A stretch of 64,000 nt of DNA from Burkholderia sp. 8Y (GCF_902506145.1 NZ_LR733544.1:1-64000), one strand, 5' to 3'; positions 32,988 through 42,213 are shown, counted from the stretch's first letter. The notes: generated by a model from the sequence alone, not told the origin. Program-made: numbers and translations.

Positions 32988-34855
32988 ACTACGTCAATCA
33001 CTTCCGTCCGATCTACGAGTTTCGTCCGTTTCTCGTTTGGCCCATCGTCATCGTTGGCATTCTGATCTCTGGAATGCCATACGGATGGGCATTTGCGCTA
33101 GTCGGTGCGGCGCTGCTCGCAATCCGTGCACTCCAGATATGGAAGGCACTGAGCTTCCGCATGGCCATCTCAACGAAATGGCTGAGCAAGATTCGCATCG
33201 AAAAGCTCCTCGCCACGCAGAATGCGATGCGAAAAAGAGCGGACTCGATGTACCTCGGCATCGGCTACGAGTGGACGCAGAAGCATACCCAGATTGCGCA
33301 CGAGATCCTCCGGATGCCCGTAACCGACATTCCGTCGTTGCCGAAGTGGCTGCCGAAAACCGAGATAGGCCGGACCGTGGAGGAGCGCATCGAGCGGCTA
33401 TTCGGTCCGCGCGACAGCATTCGCGATCGCATGCCGCAGGGATCGTCCTGGATCCACGGTATGGAGCAGAAGAAGGTCGAGGTGCCGTTTCACTATAAGG
33501 CGATGGGCGGACACACGCTGGTGGCGGGCACGACTGGCGCAGGAAAGACCCGCACCTACGAAGTCATCTCCACGCAGGTGATCCACAACCCGAAGGACGT
33601 CCTGATCATCGTCGACCCCAAGAACGATGACGAGTGGAAAAAACGCGTGGAGAAGGAATGCGCGCGCACCGGGCGCAAGTTCCTGTACTTCAATCAGGCG
33701 AAGCCGCATGAGTCGATCCGCCTGAACCCGCTCGAGAACTGGTCGCAGCCGTCGGAAATTCCGTCGCGCATCGCGCAGTTGATGGAAGAAGGTCAGTTCC
33801 GTGACTTCGCGTTTCTCTTCATCGACCGCGCGGTGAAAGGTGAGCTGTACGTCGGCGACAAGCCCAACCTGCGATCGATTCTCAAATACGCACAGTCAGG
33901 CATAGGCAATTTGCTCGACCGCGGGCTGCGACGATTCTTTATCGAGAACGGCCTGACTGATTGGGAAGAACTGACCGTCACCGCGACGGTAAAAGACGCG
34001 CAGCGCCGCAACGACGTTTCGTTGATTGACGGGATGGTCAAGCTGTATCTCGACCGCTTTGCCGCTCACGACCGAGGACACGAGACGATCGATGGATTGA
34101 TCGCCACGCACACCCACGACCGCGAGCACTACATGAAAATCATCGCGTCGGCGTTGCCGCTGCTTCAAATGCTCGCGACAGGCGAAACCGGGCTGATGCT
34201 CGCGCCTAAGGCGGATGACTTCGAGGACGAGCGCGAAATTTGGGACATCGACAAGATCATCAAGCAGAAGGCGGTTTTGTACATGGGGCTCGACTCGCTC
34301 TCGAACAACATCGTGCAAAAAGCGATTGCTTCGATGGCGCTGTCGGACGTTGCGGCCGTCTGCGGTGCGATCTATAACTTCTACGCAGAAAAGCCCGACG
34401 TCGTGCTGATCATCGACGAGATCGCCGAGGCCATCAACGAGCAGGTTATTCAAATCCTGAACAAGGGACGCGGGGCGGGGTTCAAGGCGTTCGTCGCATT
34501 CCAGGCGCGTGCCGACCTCGAAGCGAAACTCGGAAACGCAGCGAAAATGCTGCAGGTTTTGGGTAACCTCAACAATCAGGTGGTGCTTAGACTAGAGGAC
34601 TCGGATACGGCAAAGTGGTTCTCGGACAAGGTCGGAGAGACTGCAATCCGCGTGGTGAACGTGTCAAACAGCACCAATACGACGACCGAGGCGCATGCGC
34701 TCGAATTTAGTGGCTCGCAGTCCCGGTCCATTCAGCTGGAGAAGGTGCCGCTCATTCCCGTGAAGCTGCTTCACAGTTTGCCGAATCTGCAGTACTTCAT
34801 GCGCATCTCTGGCGGTGCCGTGTATCAGGGTCGAATTCCTATCATCGAAGGCTAA
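32984..34855 (+). CDS. traD: Type IV coupling protein, TraD/VirD4 family
   Basis: A 623-residue inner-membrane ATPase. N-terminal hydrophobic spans at residues 10-45 are followed by a cytoplasmic domain with Walker A AGTTGAGKT (181-189), Walker B VVLIIDEIAEAI near 470, and FVAFQARADLEAKLG, a QxxAD-like element typical of coupling proteins. It delivers the relaxosome to the channel. The layout, directly after a TraI-type gene, matches MobH elements of the SXT/ICEclc kind. Confidence 0.92.
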   Translation: MNYVNHFRPIYEFRPFLVWPIVIVGILISGMPYGWAFALVGAALLAIRALQIWKALSFRMAISTKWLSKIRIEKLLATQNAMRKRADSMYLGIGYEWTQKHTQIAHEILRMPVTDIPSLPKWLPKTEIGRTVEERIERLFGPRDSIRDRMPQGSSWIHGMEQKKVEVPFHYKAMGGHTLVAGTTGAGKTRTYEVISTQVIHNPKDVLIIVDPKNDDEWKKRVEKECARTGRKFLYFNQAKPHESIRLNPLENWSQPSEIPSRIAQLMEEGQFRDFAFLFIDRAVKGELYVGDKPNLRSILKYAQSGIGNLLDRGLRRFFIENGLTDWEELTVTATVKDAQRRNDVSLIDGMVKLYLDRFAAHDRGHETIDGLIATHTHDREHYMKIIASALPLLQMLATGETGLMLAPKADDFEDEREIWDIDKIIKQKAVLYMGLDSLSNNIVQKAIASMALSDVAAVCGAIYNFYAEKPDVVLIIDEIAEAINEQVIQILNKGRGAGFKAFVAFQARADLEAKLGNAAKMLQVLGNLNNQVVLRLEDSDTAKWFSDKVGETAIRVVNVSNSTNTTTEAHALEFSGSQSRSIQLEKVPLIPVKLLHSLPNLQYFMRISGGAVYQGRIPIIEG

Positions 34856-34865
34856 AACACAAGTT

Positions 34866-35384
34866 ATGTCCGCTGCATATAAAAATATCATTCGTGATCA
34901 CAAGCTCTCGCACAGGCTGGTTGCGGTCTTCAATGTCGCACCGGAGCTGGAGCTCGCGTGCTCGCGGGTGGCCGACTTCATTGGGGAGCGGTTTATGGGA
35001 AACAAAGGGCCGCTGGCCGCGGAGATGATCGAGTCCGCGCTCGATGGCTTCCGGCGCGCGAAGCGCACCGGCGACCAGCATATCGCGTTCATGCAAGGTC
35101 TATTCGAGCCATCGAAAGCTTTATACGCTCGCCGGCTTGTCGCGCGGTTTGGCGACAAAGTGTCGGTGTGGTGCCCGATGGTTGAGGCAATTCCCGCGTT
35201 CGAAGCGCGCCACATCGAGTACCAGTTCGAGATGGTCGATGAGCGTTGCCCGGACGAGATCACTGAGCGCACCGCCGCGTTTCAGCTCGCCGCACGCGTG
35301 CTTCAAGGAGAAGCCTTCCGCCGTTACTTCGAGGAATACGATGTCGCTCACCGTTACGATCATAGCGAAGCTGTCGGGAGTTGA
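34866..35384 (+). CDS. Hypothetical conjugation-operon protein
   Basis: A 172-residue helical soluble protein from ATG 34866, 11 nt after traD. It contains GPLAAEMIESALDGFRRAKRTGDQHIAFMQ, with no membrane span or catalytic motif recognised. Its 3' end overlaps the next gene by 44 nt. Position makes a transfer-related role likely, but none is demonstrated by the sequence. Confidence 0.6.
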   Translation: MSAAYKNIIRDHKLSHRLVAVFNVAPELELACSRVADFIGERFMGNKGPLAAEMIESALDGFRRAKRTGDQHIAFMQGLFEPSKALYARRLVARFGDKVSVWCPMVEAIPAFEARHIEYQFEMVDERCPDEITERTAAFQLAARVLQGEAFRRYFEEYDVAHRYDHSEAVGS

Positions 35385-35595
35385 GCCGCGCACGGCTCAG
35401 CGGGCGCGCGACACTGCCGCCGCCTTCGACGGCGACGTCAACGCGGCCGTGCCCGAGGAATTTACTTACGGAGCGGGCGCACGGTGCTACGCGTTGGCGA
35501 CGATTGCGGAATTCCGCCCGGCGCTGTTTTGGGGCGGACTGATGGCTATCGTCGCGGTGCCCGCCCTCATGCTAGTCAAGGTGCTACATGGCTAG
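35341..35595 (+). CDS. Small membrane protein of conjugation operon
   Basis: An 84-residue protein whose ATG at 35341 follows SD GAGG and lies inside the end of the preceding gene. The last 25 residues form one transmembrane helix (ALFWGGLMAIVAVPALMLVKVL). The N-terminal 55 residues are soluble. Its end overlaps the DUF4400 gene by 8 nt. Family not recognised. Confidence 0.6.
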   Translation: MSLTVTIIAKLSGVEPRTAQRARDTAAAFDGDVNAAVPEEFTYGAGARCYALATIAEFRPALFWGGLMAIVAVPALMLVKVLHG

Positions 35596-36202
35596 CCGGT
35601 TCGGTTCGCACATCAAGGTGTGGTTTCTGCTCGTGCCGGTGCTAGCCATCGCGGTCATGCCGGCGATCCCGGCGCGTAAGCTATTCGAGGTGCCGGAAGC
35701 GGAAACACACTCTCTCGTTGAGTCAGTCGGGCAGGACCGGGTCGACCGCGCGATGCGCAGTGCCAACGACGAGTTCCGCCGTGCGTTTGTCGATAGCGGG
35801 CTGCTGCACCGAACGCTAAATGCCTCGGGAAAGGTAGGCGGCTTGGACGACGGCGGGTTCTCATCGTTCGCCCATACCTGGACCGAGAATTTCTGGCTGC
35901 TGGTGTACCGCATGCTCTTCCGTGCGATGGTGATGAAGATGTGGATCGTTGGAACACTTCTTTTCGCCGTCGGCATGTTCATCGACGGTGCGGCGCGCAG
36001 GAAGATCAAAGCGTCGGCTGCGGGCTTTGTGAGTCCCTTGTCTTTCCATCTGGCGGGCCATGGACTGCTGCTTGTCACTGGAACGCTGTTCGCGGTGCTG
36101 GTGGTTCCGTTGCCGGTCCTGGTTGGCTACTGGGTCGCCGTCGCTGCGCTCCTCGGAGGCCTCCTCTGGAAAGCTGCCGAGTCCTTCCAGTCGTCGAGAT
36201 AG
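35588..36202 (+). CDS. DUF4400 integral membrane protein (ICE/plasmid type)
   Basis: A 204-residue inner-membrane protein. There is one N-terminal span (VWFLLVPVLAIAVMPAIP), a soluble loop of about 75 residues, one span near residues 120-138 and two C-terminal spans. Members of DUF4400 are found next to TraD in integrating conjugative elements, and gene order here agrees. The role in transfer is unknown. It is last in the operon, before a terminator. Confidence 0.82.
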   Translation: MASRFGSHIKVWFLLVPVLAIAVMPAIPARKLFEVPEAETHSLVESVGQDRVDRAMRSANDEFRRAFVDSGLLHRTLNASGKVGGLDDGGFSSFAHTWTENFWLLVYRMLFRAMVMKMWIVGTLLFAVGMFIDGAARRKIKASAAGFVSPLSFHLAGHGLLLVTGTLFAVLVVPLPVLVGYWVAVAALLGGLLWKAAESFQSSR

Positions 36203-36261
36203 GGAAAAAGGTCGCGCGACTCGTTAGCAGTTCGACAAAAAAAATTGCTCTATTCCCCTTA

Positions 36262-36296
36262 GGCAACGCTATCCGGGTAGCGTTGCCTTTGTTTTT
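36262..36296 (+). terminator. Terminator of the conjugation operon
   Basis: GGCAACGCTA (36262-36271) pairs with TAGCGTTGCC (36278-36287), followed by TTTGTTTTTT. The loop reads TCCGGG, so the stem and loop nearly reproduce the 18-bp palindrome of repeat elements A and B (ACGCTATCCGG..TAGCGT). Confidence 0.85.
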
Positions 36297-36486
36297 TCCG
36301 CCTTCGTCTTCGCTTCCAACCTAGAGCGCGCCGATAATTCGGTGAAAGGCGCAATAAATAGCCACCGTTTCGAGCTTTCGCACGCTGCCACCGCCGCAAC
36401 AATGTTGAATATGGGCAACGCGCTTTGCTTGCCTGATCCCCAACGATGAAACGGGACCGATGCGGTCCAGACAGGAGAAACGGCGA

Positions 36487-37323
36487 ATGAGCACGGTTGT
36501 GGAACCCGGCAGTGAAGAGAAGGTCGCGCTGAACGCACTTGAACAAGGTACGGCCGAGGCGCCGCTTACGACCGACGGCGCGGACGACGGCGAGCTTGAG
36601 CGCGAGTTGACGCAGATGGAGGCCGATGCGGACCGCCTCCAGAAGGAAGGCGTGATTTCCACCGACGACGCCGACATGAAGCGGGCGGAAGTCGCCAAGA
36701 CGCGCAAGCTGTTCCGCGATCTGCCTGCCGCTGAGCGTATCTCAATCATCAAGCGCCGCCGTGAAATCGGTCGTCAGTTGCTTGACCGCCAGCTTTCCGG
36801 TGCCGCAGTCGTGACCGCCCGCGTGCGTCTGAACCATACGCGCCTGAAGCCGCTGTTCGAGCAGTGGTGGCCGTACATCAACCGCATGAGCATCAACATG
36901 CAGCGTTTCGGCCGCTCGACCTTCGGCGAAAACGACAAGGACGTGGTCAACAGCGCGCTCGAAAAGCTGCTCGGGGGTATCGAGAGCTACGTTGACGAGC
37001 AACTGCGCGTGGCCGAAGGCTTCCGCCAGCAAAAGGAAGCGGAGCTTCGGGCCAACAAGGAATTCGTGTTCGAGCCGACGATCCCGATGCCCGCGATGGA
37101 CATCGAAGTCGAAGCGTATTCGCGCTTTTCGATGCGCGTGCTGGGCGTCATCATGAAGTTCGACCGGGCGATGGATCACTTCGACTTCATGGTGTGGAAC
37201 GGCATTCGCGATCAGTCCGACGTGGACGACGAAGCCGTCAACTTCCTCAAACGCTTTAACCCGCTTGGCATTCGCGGGTACATGACGCACCTGAAGCTGA
37301 TGACGACGGTCCGCGGCAACTAA
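36487..37323 (+). CDS. Hypothetical protein upstream of UvrD-like helicase
   Basis: A 278-residue soluble, acidic and helical protein from ATG 36487. The N-terminal 90 residues are charged and probably coiled coil (ELERELTQMEADADRLQ). The C-terminal part has a compact block with FEQWWPYINRMSINMQRFGR and DRAMDHFDFMVWNGIRDQ. No motif is recognised. It sits 10 nt before the helicase gene and is surely co-transcribed with it, so a DNA-processing role is possible. Confidence 0.65.
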   Translation: MSTVVEPGSEEKVALNALEQGTAEAPLTTDGADDGELERELTQMEADADRLQKEGVISTDDADMKRAEVAKTRKLFRDLPAAERISIIKRRREIGRQLLDRQLSGAAVVTARVRLNHTRLKPLFEQWWPYINRMSINMQRFGRSTFGENDKDVVNSALEKLLGGIESYVDEQLRVAEGFRQQKEAELRANKEFVFEPTIPMPAMDIEVEAYSRFSMRVLGVIMKFDRAMDHFDFMVWNGIRDQSDVDDEAVNFLKRFNPLGIRGYMTHLKLMTTVRGN

Positions 37324-37333
37324 GGAGGGCGCG

Positions 37334-39058
37334 ATGCTGGACGAACTCAATCCCCAGCAACGGGAAGTCGCCCAGTTGCGCCAGCATTGCGTGGCGATCG
37401 CCTGTCCGGGCGCAGGCAAGACGAAAACCATCGCCACGAAAGCGGCCCTGCTGCTACAAGACAGCGCCGCGACGGTCGGCGCGGTCACTTTCTCGAAGGA
37501 CGCCGCGCTGGAATTGCGCGAGCGCATCCTGGCTGCCGCCGGCGAGTCGGCGAAGAAGCGCTTGATCGCCGGTACCTTCCATTCCCTCGCTTTCAAGCAA
37601 CTGAAACGCCCCGGCGCGCGGGCGCTTGATATCGCCTCCGATGGCGACCGGCTTGGCCTCCTCATCCGCGTGATGCAGGAACTCGGGCGCGACGGGAAGG
37701 CAGAAGACGTCATTCCAACGATCGAGAAGATCAAGACCAATTTTGGGCGGTGCGATCCGGACACTGCCGACGGCGAGCTCTATCACGCCTATCAGGACGC
37801 GCTTGCGCGTAACGGCAAGATTGATTTTCAGGACATGCTGCGCCTCGCTGTGGAGGGGATGGAGCAAGGCACCATTGCCCCATACGCGTTCACCTATCTC
37901 CTCGTTGACGAGTTTCAGGATACCGACCCGCTGCAGTACCGGTGGATCGAGCTTCATGCGAAGGCCGGTTCGATCGTGACGGTCGTGGGCGACGACGACC
38001 AGAGCATCTACGCGTTCCGCGAGGCGCTTGGATACCGAGGCATGGAGTCGTTCATCCAGTCCTTCAGCGCAAAACCGGTTGTGCTCGGCAGCAACTACCG
38101 GTGCCGCGCGGAGATCCTGGGCGCGGCTGACCGCGTAATCCGCAACAACGCCGACCGCATTGCCAAGGTGCTGCGCGCAGAGAAGGGCGTAGGCGGCACG
38201 GTGCAAACGTCCCGCCATCCAGACGAATACGAGGAAGCGAACGTCGCGGTTGAGGTGCTCGGTCCGCTGCTGGCGAAAGGGCAGTCATGCGCGATTCTCG
38301 CGCGCACCAACCGCATCCTGGACCCGCTCGAGTCGGTCTGCCGCTCACATGGCATCAAGTATTACCGCGCATCGGGCGCCTCGGTCCTCAGCCGCCCGGA
38401 GGGCGCGCTGATGTGCAATCTGCTCCAAGTCGTCGAGCGCATTAAAGACACGGGCCTTGATGCAGTCCTCGCGCACCTTGGGCTGACCGCCCAGCAGCTA
38501 CGCGCCCTTCACGCGGATATGGGGGTGGAACTGACGCAGAAGGGCCGGGCTGAGTTGGTGGAACTCGGGCTGCCCGAAGACGTGGCGACGAACTATCGCG
38601 AATTTATGAAGCGGCTCGCTGAGTGGCGAAGCCTATGCGATCGCAAGTTCTATTCGCTGACGCTCTCGGGAGTCGCGGAGTGGATGCTGAAGTACGCGAA
38701 AAAGGATTCGGCAATCCGCGCAATCCAGGCGACGAACGACGTCCTGTCACGCTTGTCCGGCAGTTTTGCTGAACGGCTGCTCTTCCTGCGCCAAGACAAT
38801 AACGAGCCGACGCCGGGCGCTCTCATTCTCACGACAATGCACAGCTCTAAAGGGCTGGAATGGGATCACGTCTGGATCGCCCGGAGCGAGGAGACGATCG
38901 TCCCAGACCCCAAATCGACCGAGCCAGAAGAACGGCGGCTGTTCTATGTCGCCATGACGCGCGCTCGCGAATCGTTGATGATCTCGGGGACGTCGAAAAA
39001 CTTTGCGTCGCGATTTGTCGTTGAGGCGCAGCTCAATCAGAGCGCTATCGCGGCCTAA
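37334..39058 (+). CDS. UvrD/PcrA-like superfamily 1A helicase
   Basis: A 574-residue helicase, somewhat shorter than UvrD (about 720). All core motifs are present: Walker A CPGAGKT (24-30), Walker B LLVDEFQDTDPLQ, motif III VVGDDDQSIYAFREA, motif IV GSNYRC, motif V TMHSSKGLEWDHV and motif VI LFYVAMTRARESL. It should unwind DNA 3' to 5' using ATP, in repair, replication or conjugative DNA handling. SD GGAGG precedes the ATG. Repeat element B follows its stop by 62 nt. Confidence 0.92.
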   Translation: MLDELNPQQREVAQLRQHCVAIACPGAGKTKTIATKAALLLQDSAATVGAVTFSKDAALELRERILAAAGESAKKRLIAGTFHSLAFKQLKRPGARALDIASDGDRLGLLIRVMQELGRDGKAEDVIPTIEKIKTNFGRCDPDTADGELYHAYQDALARNGKIDFQDMLRLAVEGMEQGTIAPYAFTYLLVDEFQDTDPLQYRWIELHAKAGSIVTVVGDDDQSIYAFREALGYRGMESFIQSFSAKPVVLGSNYRCRAEILGAADRVIRNNADRIAKVLRAEKGVGGTVQTSRHPDEYEEANVAVEVLGPLLAKGQSCAILARTNRILDPLESVCRSHGIKYYRASGASVLSRPEGALMCNLLQVVERIKDTGLDAVLAHLGLTAQQLRALHADMGVELTQKGRAELVELGLPEDVATNYREFMKRLAEWRSLCDRKFYSLTLSGVAEWMLKYAKKDSAIRAIQATNDVLSRLSGSFAERLLFLRQDNNEPTPGALILTTMHSSKGLEWDHVWIARSEETIVPDPKSTEPEERRLFYVAMTRARESLMISGTSKNFASRFVVEAQLNQSAIAA

Positions 39059-39120
39059 CTTCGCATCTGCGGTCACGCTTGCTGCCAACAATTCACGCGC
39101 GAAGTGAGCCTTGATCGGAC

Positions 39121-39252
39121 TTCATAATACGAAAAGCGTGCCGATTAAGGGGGGTGTAAATATTCGGCACCATCCAAAGAACGGGTTTTTCTTATTCAAT
39201 TCAATGCGCTAGAGGAATACCCAACCGCAGTGGGACGCTATCCGGATAGCGT
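39121..39252 (+). repeat. Direct repeat element B, downstream of the helicase gene
   Basis: TTCATAAT (39121), GTGCCG (39138-39143) and CGGCAC (39165-39170) around a G-run and TGTAAATAT, then the perfect palindrome ACGCTATCCGGATAGCGT at 39235-39252. Order, orientation and 114-nt spacing match element A at 25339. CCCAAC and GCAGTGGG just before the palindrome are also shared. Confidence 0.75.
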
Positions 39253-39824
39253 CCCTCCACCACTGCTGCGGCGAGGTTGTCGAAACTTTGGCAGATTGTG
39301 TTTGCGGCGTATCGCCGTCGGCGCGGACAAGTTTGACAAGTCGGTTGCCAGCGCCAGAGAGGCGATTGTCTGCATTAGGTGGCTGCCGTCCCTGCTCGCG
39401 GCAACCGTCGGTCAAAGCGGGCGCGTCCCTCGGGGCGAGTCTGACGCTCAGAACTGGGAGGGCGACCCTGGTCTTCGCTGACCGTCGAAATAGCGTGTTT
39501 GAAGATTACTTGAGAGCCGGCCCCTGCGATAAGGTAGACCGTGTACGGACGTTGGACTGAATGACGCCCGTCAGCTTTATGCCGTTAGCCAGAAAATGGA
39601 GACGCGCTTGCTTTCTTTGCGCAACGTATTCAGAAACTTGCTTTCCGGGTTTGGTGCGGCATCGGGCATGGTGGCTTCAGTCGGCAACCTTGCAAGGCAT
39701 GGAGCCGTTTCTGATCGGCACGTGAACCCATGACGTCCATATTAACGTAGAAAAATAAGCCCGCTTGGAACCGGCAGCAATAGGTATCGGTCGAGCGTGC
39801 GGGAGACGAGGATTCAGTCAAACC
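39253..39824. other. Gene-free interval
   Basis: About 570 nt with no supported gene. A 45-codon frame begins at ATG 39596 (METRLLSLRNVFRNLL) and is open for 17 further codons upstream without a start. It could be a decayed remnant, but no SD or family supports it. Confidence 0.4.
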
Positions 39825-40034
39825 CTAAGGTTTCTGACGCATAGCCAGTTTGTACGTCACGACCGACTTGTACGCCGGGCGGTTCCAGTGCGGAGTGCCC
39901 AGCGTCATTGCCTGACCGTTCACAAGCCGCCCGGTGTCGAGCATGCAGAAGCAATGGCCTTCGAACGCGGCTTCTTGCGCTGCCGCGTCCCACGTCACGG
40001 TGGGGAAATCGAAGATCGGGTCGATCGGTTTCAT
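39825..40034 (-). CDS. Small hypothetical protein
   Basis: A 69-residue protein (MKPIDPIFDFPTVTWDAAAQ at its start) with a Trp/Pro-rich C-terminus. No signal or membrane span is seen. The nearest upstream sequence repeats CTCTAAG-type words but shows only a weak SD. It lies 58 nt after the bactofilin stop on the same strand. Function unknown. Confidence 0.45.
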   Translation of the reverse strand: MKPIDPIFDFPTVTWDAAAQEAAFEGHCFCMLDTGRLVNGQAMTLGTPHWNRPAYKSVVTYKLAMRQKP

Positions 40035-40092
40035 GGTCGGGGTTCTTAGAGACTTTGACCCGTTATCGGCAAATCATGGGGCTTATAGAGAC

Positions 40093-40545
40093 TCAGGCCA
40101 TTGCGCGGGGGAGCTCTGTCACATTTGATTCCGCGCGTTCGTGGCCTTTCACGTCGTCCAGGCGGGGACCGGCGATAGGCCCTTCGTCCGGCGTGGAATC
40201 GGCCTCGATCGTCAGCATTCTGGCAACGCGCTTGAGCGTGCCGTTCAAAGACGCACGCGGCCCAAGGCGGATCGTGCCGGAGTAGAAGATGTCGCCCGAG
40301 ACTTGGCCGTTGATTTCCAGCGAGCCCCGAGCGTGCACATCGCCGTCGACGCGCCCGTCAATGCGAACGTGCTCGCCCTGCGCGGAGCCCTTTACAAGCC
40401 CGCCTTCCCCGATGTGCAGCAGACCCTGTGTCGAGATGATGCCGCCGTCGAGCAGGCCGAAGAACGAAATGCCGTGATCCACGACCATGTCGCCGGAGAT
40501 CGCGCAGCCGCGCGCAATAAGCGTGATATTGAGTTCGGTTTTCAT
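40093..40545 (-). CDS. Bactofilin-type polymer-forming protein
   Basis: A 150-residue protein built of short beta-helix turns with hydrophobic and Gly spacing (GLLHIGEGGLVKGSAQGEHV, then RIDGRVDGDVHARGSLEING and QVSGDIFYSGTIRLG). This is the bactofilin pattern. Bactofilins polymerise at the membrane without nucleotide and organise cell-shape or polar structures. The short acidic C-terminal tail is not conserved-looking. It follows a single-span membrane protein 12 nt upstream on the same strand, which may be its anchor. Confidence 0.85.
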   Translation of the reverse strand: MKTELNITLIARGCAISGDMVVDHGISFFGLLDGGIISTQGLLHIGEGGLVKGSAQGEHVRIDGRVDGDVHARGSLEINGQVSGDIFYSGTIRLGPRASLNGTLKRVARMLTIEADSTPDEGPIAGPRLDDVKGHERAESNVTELPRAMA

Positions 40546-40557
40546 GGTGTCGATTCC

Positions 40558-41388
40558 TTAAAACATTTGTACTTCGTTCGCCCCGCCGCGGTTCGCAGGC
40601 GCTGACTTCTTGCTTGCAGCCGACCCCGTGTCGCCATCGCTTACCTGCTCATCGCGCGAATGCGAGCGATGACGGTAGCTGTGCGTACGGGCCGGTGCCG
40701 CGTGTTGTTGCGACGCTTGTTCGTCGGCGGCAGGCTGCGCCACCGCTTGCGCGGGCGGCACTGACGCCACGGGTTGAGTGGAAGCCTGGGTAGCCACCTC
40801 TGCCTCGCGACGCGCTTGATGAATAGGCGAGGCAGCCGCGCGTTGCACATCGGTTGAGACAGGAGGAACGGCCTTGATGGCGGCCGTGCTTGCTGCGCTC
40901 GCTGCTGGGCCGCTCGTTGTACCCAGCGAATTCTTGAACTGGTCAGCCGTCAGACCGATAGGGGAAGCCGCAGCAACGTCTTTTCCCGTCAGCATCGGAG
41001 CGAGCGCTACCGGATGAGGCGGCTCTGCGTCGATCGGGCGCGTCGCCGGGGCTACTGCCGGTCCTTCCGTTGTTGGCCGTTCGCTGCCGTCGGATTTCGG
41101 CTGCGCGGCGGTGTTCTTTACTTCGTGCGCGGACGGCGCGCCCACCGATTTGTACAACGACGCGGCTCCCATAACCGCCATAGCCACGACAGCGGCGATA
41201 GCGACTGCGACGACGCTTCGGCGAGCGACCGGCACCGCCTTCGGAAGCCGCAGTCTAAGCGTGGGTGTCTTGGCGTCTGCCGTTAGGTCGGCCGGCGCTG
41301 GGAGCGCAGCGATCTGCCGCGGCAGATCGATGATCATCGAGTCAGGTGCGAACTGCGCATGCAGTCGTTGAATTTCGCGTAAGTCCAT
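40558..41388 (-). CDS. Single-span membrane protein with Ala/Pro-rich periplasmic part
   Basis: A 276-residue protein from ATG 41388 with SD GGAGG. Residues 1-58 are cytoplasmic and start MDLREIQRLHAQF. One hydrophobic span follows (SVVAVAIAAVVAMAVMGAASLY), then about 190 low-complexity residues rich in Ala, Pro, Ser and Gln with a His/Arg-rich patch (THSYRHRSHSRDEQ). The ORF extends upstream to 41544, but the SD decides the start. It is an operon partner of the bactofilin. Function unknown. Confidence 0.65.
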   Translation of the reverse strand: MDLREIQRLHAQFAPDSMIIDLPRQIAALPAPADLTADAKTPTLRLRLPKAVPVARRSVVAVAIAAVVAMAVMGAASLYKSVGAPSAHEVKNTAAQPKSDGSERPTTEGPAVAPATRPIDAEPPHPVALAPMLTGKDVAAASPIGLTADQFKNSLGTTSGPAASAASTAAIKAVPPVSTDVQRAAASPIHQARREAEVATQASTQPVASVPPAQAVAQPAADEQASQQHAAPARTHSYRHRSHSRDEQVSDGDTGSAASKKSAPANRGGANEVQMF

Positions 41389-41474
41389 GCGGGGTCCTCC
41401 CGTCGTTGTTAGGTCGAGCAAGTCCAGGCCCACCGCGTGGCAAACGCGAAGCGCAGGGCCGTTCTTATCGGATG

Positions 41475-42074
41475 TCAGTGAGTACGATCCGAGTCTGGAA
41501 GCAGCACACCTTCTGGCGCGAAGCGGTCGTTGTCCGGCATGCACAAGAAAGGGATTTGATTGATGCGTGCCTCGGCAGCCTCCAGTGCGGATTGGCGCAC
41601 TTGAGCCGTCATGGTTCTCGCCATCAGCGCTTCCATCGTCTTGAGGAAAAGCTGGTCATACATCGAGAGGAGTCGCACAAGACGACCGGACATGGCGTGC
41701 TTAATTTCAAGCGTGACCATCTCGGGCGGAGTCGGTGCACGTCGACCTGGAAACTTACCTGCCCATGCGAGCGCCTTCTTCATGAACGCCTCGGCAGTTC
41801 GAAACTCTGACTCGATCGCGATGAGCTTGCCTCCGCGCGCAACGGTCATCTTCGCGGCGGCGAAGTTGAAGTCGGCGCGCAGGAATTCACGCGCGAACAA
41901 TGAGTAGTACGGCAGTTCCGTTTTTGCCAGCGTGTCGCCGTTGATGCGAGCGAGACGACTGTCGTTCGTCAGTCGATTCAACGGACGCAGCCCGCTCTGC
42001 GCAGCGCTCTCGTTGCCGAGCGCAGCGGTTTGCTTAGGGTCTTCGTCAGGCGCTTCTAGGTCAATAACGGCCAT
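41475..42074 (-). CDS. Hypothetical plasmid protein
   Basis: A 199-residue protein from ATG 42074, or 42119 for a form 15 residues longer. It is mainly helical and soluble with LPYYSLFAREFLRADFNFAAAKM and HAMSGRLVRLLSMYDQLFLKTMEAL. I considered AcaB-type regulators of conjugative elements but the match is not convincing. An AT-rich stretch (ACATATAATTTTCAT at 42104-42118) just upstream may carry the promoter. It is first in the minus-strand set leading to the bactofilin. Confidence 0.6.
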   Translation of the reverse strand: MAVIDLEAPDEDPKQTAALGNESAAQSGLRPLNRLTNDSRLARINGDTLAKTELPYYSLFAREFLRADFNFAAAKMTVARGGKLIAIESEFRTAEAFMKKALAWAGKFPGRRAPTPPEMVTLEIKHAMSGRLVRLLSMYDQLFLKTMEALMARTMTAQVRQSALEAAEARINQIPFLCMPDNDRFAPEGVLLPDSDRTH

Positions 42075-42213
42075 GGGATTTTCGGGATGTATGTGTTCTC
42101 GCTCACATATAATTTTCATTGATTAGGCAAGAGTCGAACGGGCGAAAGCTATATGAATTTCGTGAGCTTTCGAGCGCACGCGTACGTCATTAACCCGGAT
42201 ACTTAACTCCATT

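Noticed and set aside
41475..42074. AcaB-type transcription activator
   Set aside because: Length and neighbourhood are suggestive but the sequence blocks I recall for that family are not present, so it stays hypothetical.
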